A stretch of DNA of 64,000 bases. Source: Geoalkalibacter subterraneus (lineage in GTDB: Bacteria; Desulfobacterota; Desulfuromonadia; Desulfuromonadales; Geoalkalibacteraceae). The stretch spans positions 178,123-242,122 of the forward strand of contig NZ_CP010312.1 in the NCBI RefSeq assembly GCF_000827125.1, in the 5' to 3' direction. Below, in pieces: positions 1 through 8,307 of this stretch. The position numbers and the translations under genes were made by a program. Each line of letters starts with the position of its first letter. The stretch's first letter is position 1. The notes below the pieces were generated by a model, which worked only from the letters and a program-made list of their open reading frames with translations, ran no database searches and was not told the origin of the DNA.

Positions 1-2
1 TC

Positions 3-599
3 TGCTACCTCTCTGCTCGTATCACAAAAGACATCTCCAGACTCTGCCGCCTTGAACACGAAGTCATCACAAACCCCCTGACAGGGGCCGACAACCGTCG
101 CTATGTCCGCTATATGGATGTCTGCTTGCGACAGGAAGCTGCCAAGATCCGCCGCTATAATCTCCATCTGTCCGTTCTTTTGATCGATGCTGATCACTTC
201 AAAAAAATCAACGATACCTATGGCCACCTCGTGGGCGATCAGGTCCTTAAAAATATTGCCCAGACAGTAAAGGGAAGCGTTCGAGATTTCGACCTGGTGT
301 TTAGATATGGGGGAGAAGAGCTTTTGGTCCTTCTTCCCTACACAAACGCTCAAGGGGCGAAAATTCTGGCCGAAAGGCTTCGTCAGTGGATCTCCGACAG
401 ACCCATGCTGAGCGAGGGGCAAGACCACCGTCATCATGACATTCGCCTAACCGTCAGCATCGGCGCCAGCTCCTTTTTACATACCCTTGAAGATGAGGCG
501 CAGATGGTGGAACGCGCCGATCGAGCTTTATATCTGTTAAAAAAATCAGGCCGCAATACCGTAACCTATATGGATAAGGCTGTTAAAAGAATAGCCTGA
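3..599 (+). CDS. Diguanylate cyclase, C-terminal part (GGDEF domain; 5' end outside window)
   Basis: Makes c-di-GMP from two GTP. The frame is open from the first bases of the window, so the gene starts upstream. The GGDEF fold begins at PLTGADNRR, well before the internal ATG at 114. The active-site loop reads GGEEL instead of GGDEF/GGEEF, a tolerated variant at the last position. An RxxD inhibitory site (RDFD) lies five residues before it, so product feedback is likely. The domain ends normally with a SGRNTV segment. The N-terminal sensor part is not visible. A strong promoter follows the stop, so the next gene is a separate unit. Confidence 0.9.
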   Translation, partial: CYLSARITKDISRLCRLEHEVITNPLTGADNRRYVRYMDVCLRQEAAKIRRYNLHLSVLLIDADHFKKINDTYGHLVGDQVLKNIAQTVKGSVRDFDLVFRYGGEELLVLLPYTNAQGAKILAERLRQWISDRPMLSEGQDHRHHDIRLTVSIGASSFLHTLEDEAQMVERADRALYLLKKSGRNTVTYMDKAVKRIA

Positions 600-617
600 T
601 ATTGTATATATAAAAAA

Positions 618-646
618 TTGACAATAAATTAAATAAAGTGTATAAT
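618..646 (+). promoter_or_regulatory. Sigma-70-type promoter for the MazG-like gene
   Basis: TTGACA at 618-623, 17 bp spacer, TATAAT at 641-646: a consensus match in both boxes. The A-rich run just before TTGACA recurs upstream of several other genes in this window. Confidence 0.85.
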
Positions 647-690
647 AGTCTGGATTTATGATGAAAGAAATAAGCAAAGGATCTCTCCCT

Positions 691-1317
691 ATGGAAACGA
701 CAGCTCTTCAGGAAATTTTCGATTACCCCTCCCTCGCTCTGGGCCTTAATGTCGCTTCTCATTCTAAGGACATCTCACTTTGTCTTTATTATTTCCAGCG
801 CCTAAGCACCCGCACTATGCGACTCTCAGCCATGGAAGAATGGACGATTGGCTTGGTTGGGGAAAGCGCAGAGGTCCTCGATTGTCTTAAGAAAGTTTTG
901 TTTCACGACCACCCCCTGGACCAAAGTTACAAAAAAATCCTGACCGAGATAGGAGACACCCTTTGGTATCTGTCTGCAATCGCAACCGAGTTGGGGATTG
1001 ATATCAACACAATCGCAGATCTTGACTCCATCTCAAAAACCTCCGAACCCATGGATGTCGGAGAATGGGCCCAGGAAACTGTTGCGCGCTGCATAAGCCT
1101 ATCCAGGGACGCGAAAAAAGCAGCTCAAATCCCAACCAGCAACAATAAAATGCTGGTCCGCATGGGTATCTACGATGTTTTGGTTCGCGTTCAGATTTTA
1201 TGCCTTGATCTAAATCTCGATTTCACTCAAGCCCTTGTGTTTAACGCCGAAAAGCTCCAGGAGCGCTACCCTGATGGCTTCAGCGCAAAGGCCAGCTTGT
1301 TTCGCTGCGTAAAATAA
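691..1317 (+). CDS. MazG-like NTP pyrophosphohydrolase
   Basis: Predicted all-alpha nucleotide pyrophosphohydrolase that would hydrolyse (d)NTPs to (d)NMPs. The family helices are visible: GLVGESAEVLDCLKK, then EIGDTLWYLSAIATELG with the acidic metal ligands, and the closing KLQERYPDGF typical of MazG-like proteins. I chose ATG 691 because AAAGGA lies 9-10 bp upstream; ATGs at 658/661 have no ribosome-binding site and lie only about 5 bp after the expected transcription start, so a near-leaderless longer form (219 aa) is possible. It is followed by thyX and fits a nucleotide-pool role (dUTP or other dNTP control), which is inference. Confidence 0.75.
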   Translation: METTALQEIFDYPSLALGLNVASHSKDISLCLYYFQRLSTRTMRLSAMEEWTIGLVGESAEVLDCLKKVLFHDHPLDQSYKKILTEIGDTLWYLSAIATELGIDINTIADLDSISKTSEPMDVGEWAQETVARCISLSRDAKKAAQIPTSNNKMLVRMGIYDVLVRVQILCLDLNLDFTQALVFNAEKLQERYPDGFSAKASLFRCVK

Positions 1318-1369
1318 AAGTTCACACCAAGCTAAAACCTAAAAATCTCAACAAGAAAGGTCTTAAATT

Positions 1370-2128
1370 TTGAATCCCCAGCAACCTTCCCAATCAGCCG
1401 TCACGCTTCTGGCCTACTCGCCGGATCCGGAAAAAACTGTCGCTGCAGCTGCAAGGCTTTGCTACTCGGATTCAGATATTGCCGGGCTTGTCGCTAAATT
1501 CAAGGAAAGCGACCATGTATCCTTCCTGCAAAAAATCATGGAACTCGGCCATTTCAGTGTCCTTGAGCATATCAGTTTCACCTTTGGGGTTGAGGGCATC
1601 AGCCGCGCCTGCAGCCATCAGCTTGTCCGACACCGACTGGCAAGTTTCTCGCAGCAATCGCAGCGCTATGTCGACGCCTCGGCACAGGCTGATGATTATA
1701 TCGTTCCGCAAAGCGTTATTGATGCCGGCCAGCAGCAACGATACAAGCAGGCGATGGAATCTGCCTGGGCGTATTATCGAGCGATGCGAAATGCGGGCGT
1801 GCCGGCCGAAGACGCACGTTTTGTTCTGCCCAATGCCGCGGAGACCAAGATGGTCTTGACCATGAATGCCAGAGAACTTCTGCATTTTTTCAATCTGCGC
1901 TGCTGCAACAGAGCTCAATGGGAGATTCGCGCCCTTGCCGAGAAGATGCTTGAAATTGTCCACCCAGAAGCTCCGACAATTTTCAGTTACGCAGGGCCGC
2001 CATGCTTGCATTCTGCTTGTCCCGAAGGGTCAAAAACCTGCGGCCAAGCAGCGCAGGTCAAAGAAAAATACGCCAGAAATTGGAAAAAGGAGGGAAAATG
2101 TTTTTACGCGAAAAGCTTTGGGAGATGA
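1370..2128 (+). CDS. thyX: Flavin-dependent thymidylate synthase ThyX
   Basis: Converts dUMP to dTMP with methylenetetrahydrofolate, FAD and NADPH. The ThyX signature RHRxxSxxxxSxR is present as RHRLASFSQQSQR (about residues 87-99), and the C-terminal part with LLHFFNLR...AQWEIR is typical. Length 252 aa is normal. Start is TTG with AGAAAGG about 9 bp upstream. The last 31 bases overlap the next gene, whose ribosome-binding site lies inside thyX. With the MazG-like gene upstream and thymidylate kinase at 26777-27433 it gives this replicon its own dTTP route, as in many large phages and plasmids. Confidence 0.95.
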   Translation: MNPQQPSQSAVTLLAYSPDPEKTVAAAARLCYSDSDIAGLVAKFKESDHVSFLQKIMELGHFSVLEHISFTFGVEGISRACSHQLVRHRLASFSQQSQRYVDASAQADDYIVPQSVIDAGQQQRYKQAMESAWAYYRAMRNAGVPAEDARFVLPNAAETKMVLTMNARELLHFFNLRCCNRAQWEIRALAEKMLEIVHPEAPTIFSYAGPPCLHSACPEGSKTCGQAAQVKEKYARNWKKEGKCFYAKSFGR

Positions 2129-2469
2129 CCTGGGAAGAATGCAAAGCCGCCGCTGCCAAAGGGTGTAACCTAAATTCCTGGGAAGGGTACACACTGGCCC
2201 GCGACAAAATCTGGATCGACAAACGCAACCAGAAAATAAACCTTGAAGACCAGGCTGTTGAGCGAAAAATCCTCCCCTTGTACCAGGACACCCTCAAGGT
2301 CGCTTACGAGCGCCGGGAAAAACACGGCATTATTTTCAGACAAGAGGTGGTCGAGGAACAATCGGCTTTCTTCAAAAAAATCGGTGCCGATATCGAACAG
2401 CTCCTAGCTCAGGCTCATCCGAAAACAGACACCCAAATGCAGCACGAAGAAGATTTTCAGGAAGAATGA
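2098..2469 (+). CDS. Hypothetical protein overlapping thyX
   Basis: 123 aa, charged and mostly helical in appearance, no family recognised. It starts at ATG 2098 with a near-perfect AGGAGGG ribosome-binding site inside the 3' end of thyX, and its end overlaps the next gene (ATGATGA at 2466). This tight packing suggests a thyX - this gene - HTH regulator operon with translational coupling. The longer open frame upstream is thyX in another frame. Residues 80-110 (Q/E-rich) could form a short coiled coil. Function unknown. Confidence 0.75.
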   Translation: MFLREKLWEMTWEECKAAAAKGCNLNSWEGYTLARDKIWIDKRNQKINLEDQAVERKILPLYQDTLKVAYERREKHGIIFRQEVVEEQSAFFKKIGADIEQLLAQAHPKTDTQMQHEEDFQEE

Positions 2470-3062
2470 TGAGTCACTCTATGTCAGAACTCGGGGAATT
2501 GATACACAAGCTGCGCACGCAGGAACAGCCGGCCAGATCAATCACCGATCTGGCCCAACTCCTGGGCATCTCAGCTTCGTACCTGAGTCAAATAGAAAAG
2601 GGGCATAAATGTCCCGCTCCCGAGATTGCCGAAAAACTCTCCAAAATCTACGGCCAAACCGAAATACAGCGCCGAAAGATTTTTGAATCGCTGTTGCAAC
2701 GTATCATCGTCTTTCGTTACCCCCAGGCCCAAGGGCTTTTTGCTCGCGGAGAATATCCCAATCCCCACTTTCTCAAGCGCGTCAAAAAAGACTTGGACAC
2801 CTATGTGGTTCCGTTTGAGGAAATTGCTGAGAATCTGGGAGTTTCCGTCGATGCGTTTGAGGACATTCTTGAAGCTGAGCACCCGATTACCCGAGAACAG
2901 ATCTTTTTGCTGGCCCGCACGCTGGGGCAAAACCCTACGGAGTATCTGCTTCTCGCCGGTTTTATGCCTTATGAGACCATGGAGGTCTTGATAGGGGCGC
3001 CCAATTTGCTCAAAACGCTTGCGGCGGCCGCCCAAATTGTGCAACAGAACAAGGAGAGTTGA
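2466..3062 (+). CDS. XRE-family regulator with two HTH domains
   Basis: N-terminal XRE helix-turn-helix (about residues 5-60, SITDLAQLLGISASYLSQIEKG) and a second related HTH-like segment near residues 115-170 (EEIAENLGVSVDAFEDIL...LARTLGQNPTEYLL). Probable DNA-binding repressor for its own operon or for plasmid genes. Start overlaps the preceding stop. Its stop codon TGA is supplied by the TTGACAT end of an IS remnant, so the original C-terminus may have been longer and lost on insertion. The ribosome-binding-like AAGGAG just before the stop could have served a former downstream gene. Confidence 0.8.
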   Translation: MMSHSMSELGELIHKLRTQEQPARSITDLAQLLGISASYLSQIEKGHKCPAPEIAEKLSKIYGQTEIQRRKIFESLLQRIIVFRYPQAQGLFARGEYPNPHFLKRVKKDLDTYVVPFEEIAENLGVSVDAFEDILEAEHPITREQIFLLARTLGQNPTEYLLLAGFMPYETMEVLIGAPNLLKTLAAAAQIVQQNKES

Positions 3063-3141
3063 CATCCTCCCAGCCCTGAAGTGAGCGGGATTCCAAGGAT
3101 CGACGGCGGCAGCCTCCCCTTCCAGGCGATGCCCCGCCTGG
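3059..3141 (-). mobile_element. Remnant of an IS605-type right end (TnpB element)
   Basis: Starting at TTGACATCCTC the sequence matches the reverse complement of the right end of the intact element at 50041-51751, including the GGATTCCAAGGATC block and the CCAGGCGATGCCCCGCCTGG block from the tnpB 3' end, with an internal gap relative to the copy at 53984. tnpB itself is gone. In such elements this region encodes the scaffold of the guide RNA. It sits between the HTH gene and a truncated gene. Confidence 0.8.
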
Positions 3142-3264
3142 CAGGAACGCGACTACGCCGTCATCGTCGCCGTGGCCGACAAGATCCCCAACAAGGTCCT
3201 GGAAGAAGATCCCAAACTGCTCATGTGGTACGACCAGGCGGTAACAAGAATGGGAGGCGAATAA
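3142..3264 (+). pseudogene. 3' fragment of an unidentified gene cut by the IS remnant
   Basis: About 40 codons remain, reading ...DYAVIVAVADKIPNKVLEE and ending in ...TRMGGE with stop TAA. The stop overlaps the ATG of the AAA ATPase gene (TAATG at 3262-3266), the usual mark of a coupled operon, so this was once the gene upstream of the ATPase. The 5' part is missing and was probably lost with the IS event. I do not recognise the family. Confidence 0.5.
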
Positions 3265-4487
3265 TGATCGTTGGTATCTCCATTAAAAACTTTAAGGGTA
3301 TTCAAAAAATTACGAATCTCCCACTATCGCGATTTCATGTGTTGGTTGGACCGAATGGCGTTGGGAAAACAACATTTCTTGATGCTATAGACTTTGTTCG
3401 TGATTGCTTGGCGCAAAGTCCTGCCATGGCCGTTGAGTCTCGCCATATAGCAGATTTTAATGACCTTACCTGGATGCGTCAGGGCGGAGCGATTGAAGTT
3501 GAACTATGGCTTGATCTTTCGGATCAGCTGTCAGCACTGGCTGAAAGTTTGGTCAATTACCGGCTTGGCATCAAACAGGATCAGAAACTAGGTGTTTGTG
3601 TAGAAAATGAGCTGCTTCAACGATATTCCAAAAGCTGGCTTCCGAGCGGTAAAACAATCGAGTTCAGCCGTAATGTAACGCCTAAGCGGTTATTGGGCAA
3701 AACTTCAAAAGGAACAGACTTTTATACACGCGAGAAAGGAACCTACCAAGACTCGTTTAATTTTGGGCTGGACAAATTGACACTCGCTCTCACACCACCG
3801 GATGAGGAGCGCTATCCGACAGCGAATGCCGTGCGGCGATTCTTGATGCAAGGTGTTCGATACATTCAACTCAATAGCCCGGCGATGCGTTTACCGTGCC
3901 CATCCACTCGTCCAACCGATTTAGAGCTGGATGGAACCAATCTGGCACGTGTCGTTGGTCGTCTTCTTGGCGCCAATGGTGGTTTGGGGCCTTACTGGGC
4001 TGAGGCTGGGACTCCGGTTTCTAACTGGGCTGAGCATTTACGTTATGCGTTGCCTGATCTGATAAACATCGGTTGGGCACGGAGACAGGCGGATAATGCC
4101 GAATATCTTATGCTCCGTTATGAAAACGGCCTTGATGCTCCAAGCTGGGTGCTATCGGATGGCACATTGAGAATGCTTGCATTGACTTTGCCAGCATTCT
4201 TGCCCCCGGAGCCTGCCATTTACATGGTTGAAGAACCGGAAAACGGCGTGCATCCGAAGGCATTGGAAATCATCCTGCGCTCACTTTCAACAGTGCCGGG
4301 TTCTCAGATGTTACTGGCAACCCATTCACTATTTGTCGTACAGCAGTGTGGCATTGAACCTCTGCTTTGCTTTAGCCGTGATGCCGACGGTGCGCATATC
4401 ATTGCAGGAGCTAATCACCCCATGTTGAAGGACTGGGATGGTGCGCCTGATCTGGGAATTGTGTTTGCGGCGGGGGTACTTGAATGA
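3264..4487 (+). CDS. AAA-type ATPase (SMC/OLD-like, AAA_21 type)
   Basis: 407 aa. N-terminal ISIKNFKGI strand typical of RecF/OLD-like ATPases, Walker A GPNGVGKT near residues 29-36, a signature-like SDGTLRML, Walker B YMVEEPENGVHP near 320 and a LLATHS switch histidine near 350. No TOPRIM nuclease domain follows, so a partner would supply any effector activity. Start ATG 3264 has GGGAGG upstream and overlaps the preceding stop. The next gene overlaps at ATGA but is broken. Together with the methyltransferase at 4685 this looks like a former defence module; that role is inference. Confidence 0.85.
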   Translation: MIVGISIKNFKGIQKITNLPLSRFHVLVGPNGVGKTTFLDAIDFVRDCLAQSPAMAVESRHIADFNDLTWMRQGGAIEVELWLDLSDQLSALAESLVNYRLGIKQDQKLGVCVENELLQRYSKSWLPSGKTIEFSRNVTPKRLLGKTSKGTDFYTREKGTYQDSFNFGLDKLTLALTPPDEERYPTANAVRRFLMQGVRYIQLNSPAMRLPCPSTRPTDLELDGTNLARVVGRLLGANGGLGPYWAEAGTPVSNWAEHLRYALPDLINIGWARRQADNAEYLMLRYENGLDAPSWVLSDGTLRMLALTLPAFLPPEPAIYMVEEPENGVHPKALEIILRSLSTVPGSQMLLATHSLFVVQQCGIEPLLCFSRDADGAHIIAGANHPMLKDWDGAPDLGIVFAAGVLE

Positions 4488-4688
4488 AGGATTTGCTCCT
4501 CTATGCCGCCGACGCCGATGCTCAATCCTTTATGAACTCTCTCTTGAATAAACTATGGCCATAAAATCGAATTCATTTTGTTCCTGTGCGGTTACTTCGA
4601 TAGCGGCTATCTCGGTTACGAGGCCGCCGAAGGCATTGATTGGGTTTGGGAACATCGAATTGAAGACTTTCTAGAGTTCGATCTATGA
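4484..4688 (+). pseudogene. Decayed partner gene between AAA ATPase and methyltransferase
   Basis: ATG 4484 overlaps the ATPase stop and opens with MKDLLLYAADADAQSF, a start style seen in small partners of AAA ATPases, but hits a stop after 25 codons. A second piece in another frame (GYFDSGYLGYEAAEGIDWVW...) runs to TGA at 4686-4688, overlapping the ATG of the methyltransferase. The overlaps at both ends show that this was a coupled gene in the operon, since deleted internally and frameshifted. Confidence 0.55.
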
Positions 4689-6265
4689 CAGAAATTAACA
4701 AAATTGAAAAAAAACGCCTTGCGCTCCAAGCTAAACTTGATGGCGGCAAAACCCCCGAGGACCGTAATCACATGGGGCAGTTCGCGACCCCAACCACGCT
4801 TGCTAGAGAGATCCTTACTCATGGAGTCCGCCTTTTGCCCGCCAGCGAGAAGATCAGATTCTTTGACCCTGGCATTGGGACCGGTTCTTTCTATTCAGCC
4901 TTGCGCGCTGTTGTAGTCGCCGAGAGGATCGAGAGTGCCGCCGGCTTCGAAATTGACCCACACTATGGAAAACCCGCCAAAGCCTTTTGGAAAGGCACAA
5001 AATTAAATATCCGGCTAGAGGACTTTACCCAAGCCGAGCCAGAAGAGCGGCTTAAGGCTAACCTGCTAATTTGCAATCCGCCTTATGTCCGACACCACCA
5101 CATGGACGCTGCCAAGAAGGCCGACCTACAGTGTCGCACGGAAAAAGCTTGTGGTGTAAAAATCAATGGCCTGTCAGGGCTTTACTGCTACTTCATGGGG
5201 CTCTCGCACAAATGGATGGAGCAGGATGGTATCGCTGGATGGCTTGTTCCAAGTGAATTCATGGGCGTAAACTACGGTAAAATGCTCAAATCCTACCTGC
5301 TTGACAAGGTAACCCTCCTGCAAGTTCACCGCTTTGATCCAGAAGACGTTCAGTTTACTGATGCGCTTGTGTCGTCGGCAGTCGTCTGGTTCAAAAACGC
5401 GCCACCTCCCTCAAATCACGACGTAATTTTCTCGTATGGCGGCACGCTGACAGAACCTGCTCTTTCGCGCAAAGTTCTAGCCTCTGAACTCGCGCATGAA
5501 GGTAAATGGACCCGTTACCCCCAAGCCGATAAAGCCACCATACGAGTTGAGATCACACTTGGAGATCTGTTCGATATCAAGCGCGGTCTCGCAACTGGAG
5601 ATAACAGCTTCTTCATCATGGACCGAAAAAAGATAGAGGCTTACAATTTACCGATGGAGTGCTTCAGGCCAGTCCTGCCAGGATCACGTTATATTCCAAG
5701 TGACGAGATTAAGGCCGATAAGGACGGGCTGCCGCTAATCGACATGCAATTTTTTTTACTCCACACCAGTCTCTCGGAAAACGATATAGCGCAACGCTAT
5801 CCCACGCTCAAAGCCTATCTCGACACCGGCAGGAAAGGTGAAAGGCCCGTTGCAGAGCGGTATCTTTGCCGATCACGTCGTCCGTGGTATGCCCAAGAAA
5901 ACCGGCCTGCTGCACCTATTATCTGTACCTACATGGGCCGGAGCAGGAAAGGATCTAAGCCTTTTCGCTTTATTCTTAATCACTCTCAAGCGACAGCATG
6001 TAATGGATATCTGATGCTCTATCCCAAACCGCTCCTCGCACATGCAGCTGCAAAGGATCCAGAGATAATGCGCACGGTCTGGAAGTTCTTGAATGGAATT
6101 AAGGTGGACGAGTTGCTTTCACATGGCCGCGTCTATGGTGGTGGACTTCACAAGTTGGAACCTAAGGAACTCAGAGGCTTCCCGGCTGAAGGCCTCATCG
6201 CACGCATTCCAGAAATTGGGGCACTTCACAGACAGCTTAGCCTGTTCGAGAAAGCTGTCATTTAG
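4685..6265 (+). CDS. Eco57I/TaqI-like N6-adenine DNA methyltransferase
   Basis: 526 aa. GQFATP (about 31-36), SAM motif I DPGIGTGSF (about 61), catalytic NPPY (about 131-134) and a C-terminal target-recognition-like region (FDIKRGLATGDNSFF) identify a type II-style m6A methyltransferase. No nuclease domain is seen, so it is either an orphan, or its restriction partner has been lost. The C-terminus carries QLSLF about ten residues from the end, a canonical sliding-clamp-binding peptide. Base composition and context (IS remnant, broken neighbour, integron site) suggest an acquired module. Confidence 0.9.
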   Translation: MTEINKIEKKRLALQAKLDGGKTPEDRNHMGQFATPTTLAREILTHGVRLLPASEKIRFFDPGIGTGSFYSALRAVVVAERIESAAGFEIDPHYGKPAKAFWKGTKLNIRLEDFTQAEPEERLKANLLICNPPYVRHHHMDAAKKADLQCRTEKACGVKINGLSGLYCYFMGLSHKWMEQDGIAGWLVPSEFMGVNYGKMLKSYLLDKVTLLQVHRFDPEDVQFTDALVSSAVVWFKNAPPPSNHDVIFSYGGTLTEPALSRKVLASELAHEGKWTRYPQADKATIRVEITLGDLFDIKRGLATGDNSFFIMDRKKIEAYNLPMECFRPVLPGSRYIPSDEIKADKDGLPLIDMQFFLLHTSLSENDIAQRYPTLKAYLDTGRKGERPVAERYLCRSRRPWYAQENRPAAPIICTYMGRSRKGSKPFRFILNHSQATACNGYLMLYPKPLLAHAAAKDPEIMRTVWKFLNGIKVDELLSHGRVYGGGLHKLEPKELRGFPAEGLIARIPEIGALHRQLSLFEKAVI

Positions 6266-6490
6266 GCCACGACGTTGAATCTTAGGCCCTGCGAACCTGA
6301 TTCGCGGATGTTAGCAATCCAATGACAAGGTAGAAAACCACCCAAGCCAAGAAATTTGGATATTTGCTGCCATCATCGCCATCCTATTTTTATTAGGGGC
6401 TTTTTCGGATTTTCACGACCGACTAGACGTGTTGTAACACGGCTAATCGGCTATCTAATCTATGTTATATGAATAAAGCGAGATCGTAGA

Positions 6491-7243
6491 ATGGGTTTTT
6501 CACAAATCGTCAGTCAAATAGTCAGTGCGCTTTGGCATCTTAAATCACCTTGGTTCAAAGGTGTTGTTGGCGAGTTTAACGTCAATTTATCAGCAAAGTT
6601 TTTACTGGATAAAGAAAAATACCATTTGATCAAGAACGTAACCCTACCAACAGAAGATGGAAGCACACAGATAGATCACATCATCGTTTCTGAATTTGGC
6701 GTTTTCGTTGTTGAAACAAAAAACATGAAAGGCTGGATATTTGGGAGCCCCAACCAGAAAACATGGACTCAGAAGATTTATAAACATTCAAACAAATTTC
6801 AGAATCCATTGCATCAGAACTATAAGCATGTAAAAACCCTTGAGTCATTGTTGGGCCTAAATGAGCAGCAAGTACATTCTGTGATTGTTTTTGTAGGTGA
6901 CAGCACATTTAAAACAGAAATGCCAGAAAATGTGACCTATGGCGGTGGCTATGCGAGGTATATCAAATCAAAGAAAACGCCAGTTCTAAGCGAGTCACAA
7001 GTAATAGAAATCGTGAAACAAATAGAGCAGGGAAGGCTCACTTCATCATTTAAAACAAATCGCGAGCATGTTAGGCACGTAAAAAATATCGTGGCCGAAA
7101 AAGAAAATAGCAATGTCCCGAGTTGCCCAAAATGCGGTAGTGCAATGGTTCTGCGGGAAGCCAAGAAAGGTCAAAATGTCGGTAAGAAATTCTGGGGTTG
7201 TACAAAGTTTCCTCAATGCAGAGGAATCATAAATGGCACATAA
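6491..7243 (+). CDS. NERD-domain protein with topoisomerase-type zinc ribbon
   Basis: 250 aa. The nuclease-related NERD domain covers roughly residues 20-130: GVVGEFNVN, then ...STQIDHIIVSEFGVFVVETKN with the D/E-x-K pattern of PD-(D/E)XK-like nucleases (DH...ETKN). The C-terminus (about 210-248) is a C4 zinc ribbon, CPKCG...GCTKFPQCRG, like those at topoisomerase I C-termini. Likely a DNA-acting protein of an accessory or defence type. AT-richer than the neighbouring genes. It is followed at once by an attC-like segment, so it may be an integron cassette gene. Confidence 0.8.
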   Translation: MGFSQIVSQIVSALWHLKSPWFKGVVGEFNVNLSAKFLLDKEKYHLIKNVTLPTEDGSTQIDHIIVSEFGVFVVETKNMKGWIFGSPNQKTWTQKIYKHSNKFQNPLHQNYKHVKTLESLLGLNEQQVHSVIVFVGDSTFKTEMPENVTYGGGYARYIKSKKTPVLSESQVIEIVKQIEQGRLTSSFKTNREHVRHVKNIVAEKENSNVPSCPKCGSAMVLREAKKGQNVGKKFWGCTKFPQCRGIINGT

Positions 7244-7309
7244 CAATCACATGCACTCGGACAACCAAAAGCGCCGCTCGGAGTGTATGGGCGAATGGCG
7301 GTCATAAAT

Positions 7310-8305
7310 ATGTTCAATCCGCTTACTCCTAACGAAATTTACCACGGAGACTCCAGAAATCTATTAAATAGAATTGAGAAAAATTCAATTGCTTTAAGTA
7401 TATGGTCTCCGCCTTATTTCGTTGGAAAAGAATATGAAAAAGATTTGTCATTTGATGATTGGAAAAAACTATTAAGAGATGTTATTGCTTTGCACTTTCC
7501 AATTATCAAGCCTGGTGGATTTTTGGCGATCAATATTGCAGATATTTTATGCTTTAGGGATGAAGGTATGCCCAAAATTATGGCGGAAAACATCTCCCGA
7601 AGAAAAATTTCGCTTTCCAAGGAAGATATATTGGCAGTCAAGAAAAAACATCCTGACTGGAACAGATACAAACTCGCTGAGCACTTCGGATGTAGTGAAC
7701 AAACTATTGATAGAAGGCTTAACGGAAATAACATCAGAGGTGGAAAATACCAATCGCAAACCAGAGTTTTCTTAGTTGGAGGGTTAATAGAAGAAGCAGC
7801 TTTATCCGCTGGATTCTATTTGTATGATCGTAGGATATGGGTAAAAGATGCAACATGGGAAAATTCACGGTGGCATACCATATCCTATCGCTCTGTGGAC
7901 GAGTCTGAATATCTGTATATTTTTTGGAAGCCGGGGATTACTAAGGTTGATCGTTCAAGATTAACAAAGGAAGAATGGGTAAATTGGGGTTCAAGAGGTG
8001 TATGGGAAATACCATCTGTTCGTAGCAACGCAGATCACGATTCGAAATTTCCAGTTGAGCTTCCGAGAAGAGCGATAAAGATTTTTACCGAACCAGGGGA
8101 GATTGTTCTTGATTGTTTTATGGGAAGTGGAACAACTGCGGTGGCAGCCATTAGTGAAGGAAGGCAATATATTGGTATTGAGAAAGAGGAAAAATCGGTA
8201 GCAATTGCAAAAAAGGCTACAGATTCAATCAATACGTATACGAAGGAACCTGTTCAGATGGATTTAATGATCAGGGAGTTAGAAACATCATACGGCACAG
8301 AGTAA
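7310..8305 (+). CDS. Beta-class DNA methyltransferase with an inserted helix-turn-helix
   Basis: Order of motifs: YHGDS, then SPPY (about residues 32-35), ending with DCFMGSGTT and EKEEKSVAIA: a permuted (beta) N4/N6 methyltransferase. SPPY favours N4-cytosine, but N6-adenine cannot be excluded. Between them, about residues 110-145, lies KYKLAEHFGCSEQTIDRR, preceded by a helix: a compact HTH, an unusual insert that may read the target. In-frame starts at GTG 7283 and ATG 7295 are possible; 7310 fits the family start. An attC site follows the stop by 2 bp, so this is an integron cassette gene. Confidence 0.85.
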   Translation: MFNPLTPNEIYHGDSRNLLNRIEKNSIALSIWSPPYFVGKEYEKDLSFDDWKKLLRDVIALHFPIIKPGGFLAINIADILCFRDEGMPKIMAENISRRKISLSKEDILAVKKKHPDWNRYKLAEHFGCSEQTIDRRLNGNNIRGGKYQSQTRVFLVGGLIEEAALSAGFYLYDRRIWVKDATWENSRWHTISYRSVDESEYLYIFWKPGITKVDRSRLTKEEWVNWGSRGVWEIPSVRSNADHDSKFPVELPRRAIKIFTEPGEIVLDCFMGSGTTAVAAISEGRQYIGIEKEEKSVAIAKKATDSINTYTKEPVQMDLMIRELETSYGTE

Positions 8306-8307
8306 CC

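Noticed and set aside
1472..2011. Long open frame opposite thyX on the minus strand
   Set aside because: It mirrors thyX codon structure, has no ribosome-binding site, and its product shows no ordered pattern; thyX is certain.
6266..6490. Small membrane-protein frame near 6340-6435
   Set aside because: The reading (IWIFAAIIAILFLLGAFSD) looks like a transmembrane span, but there is no start codon after the upstream TAG; probably a remnant or chance.
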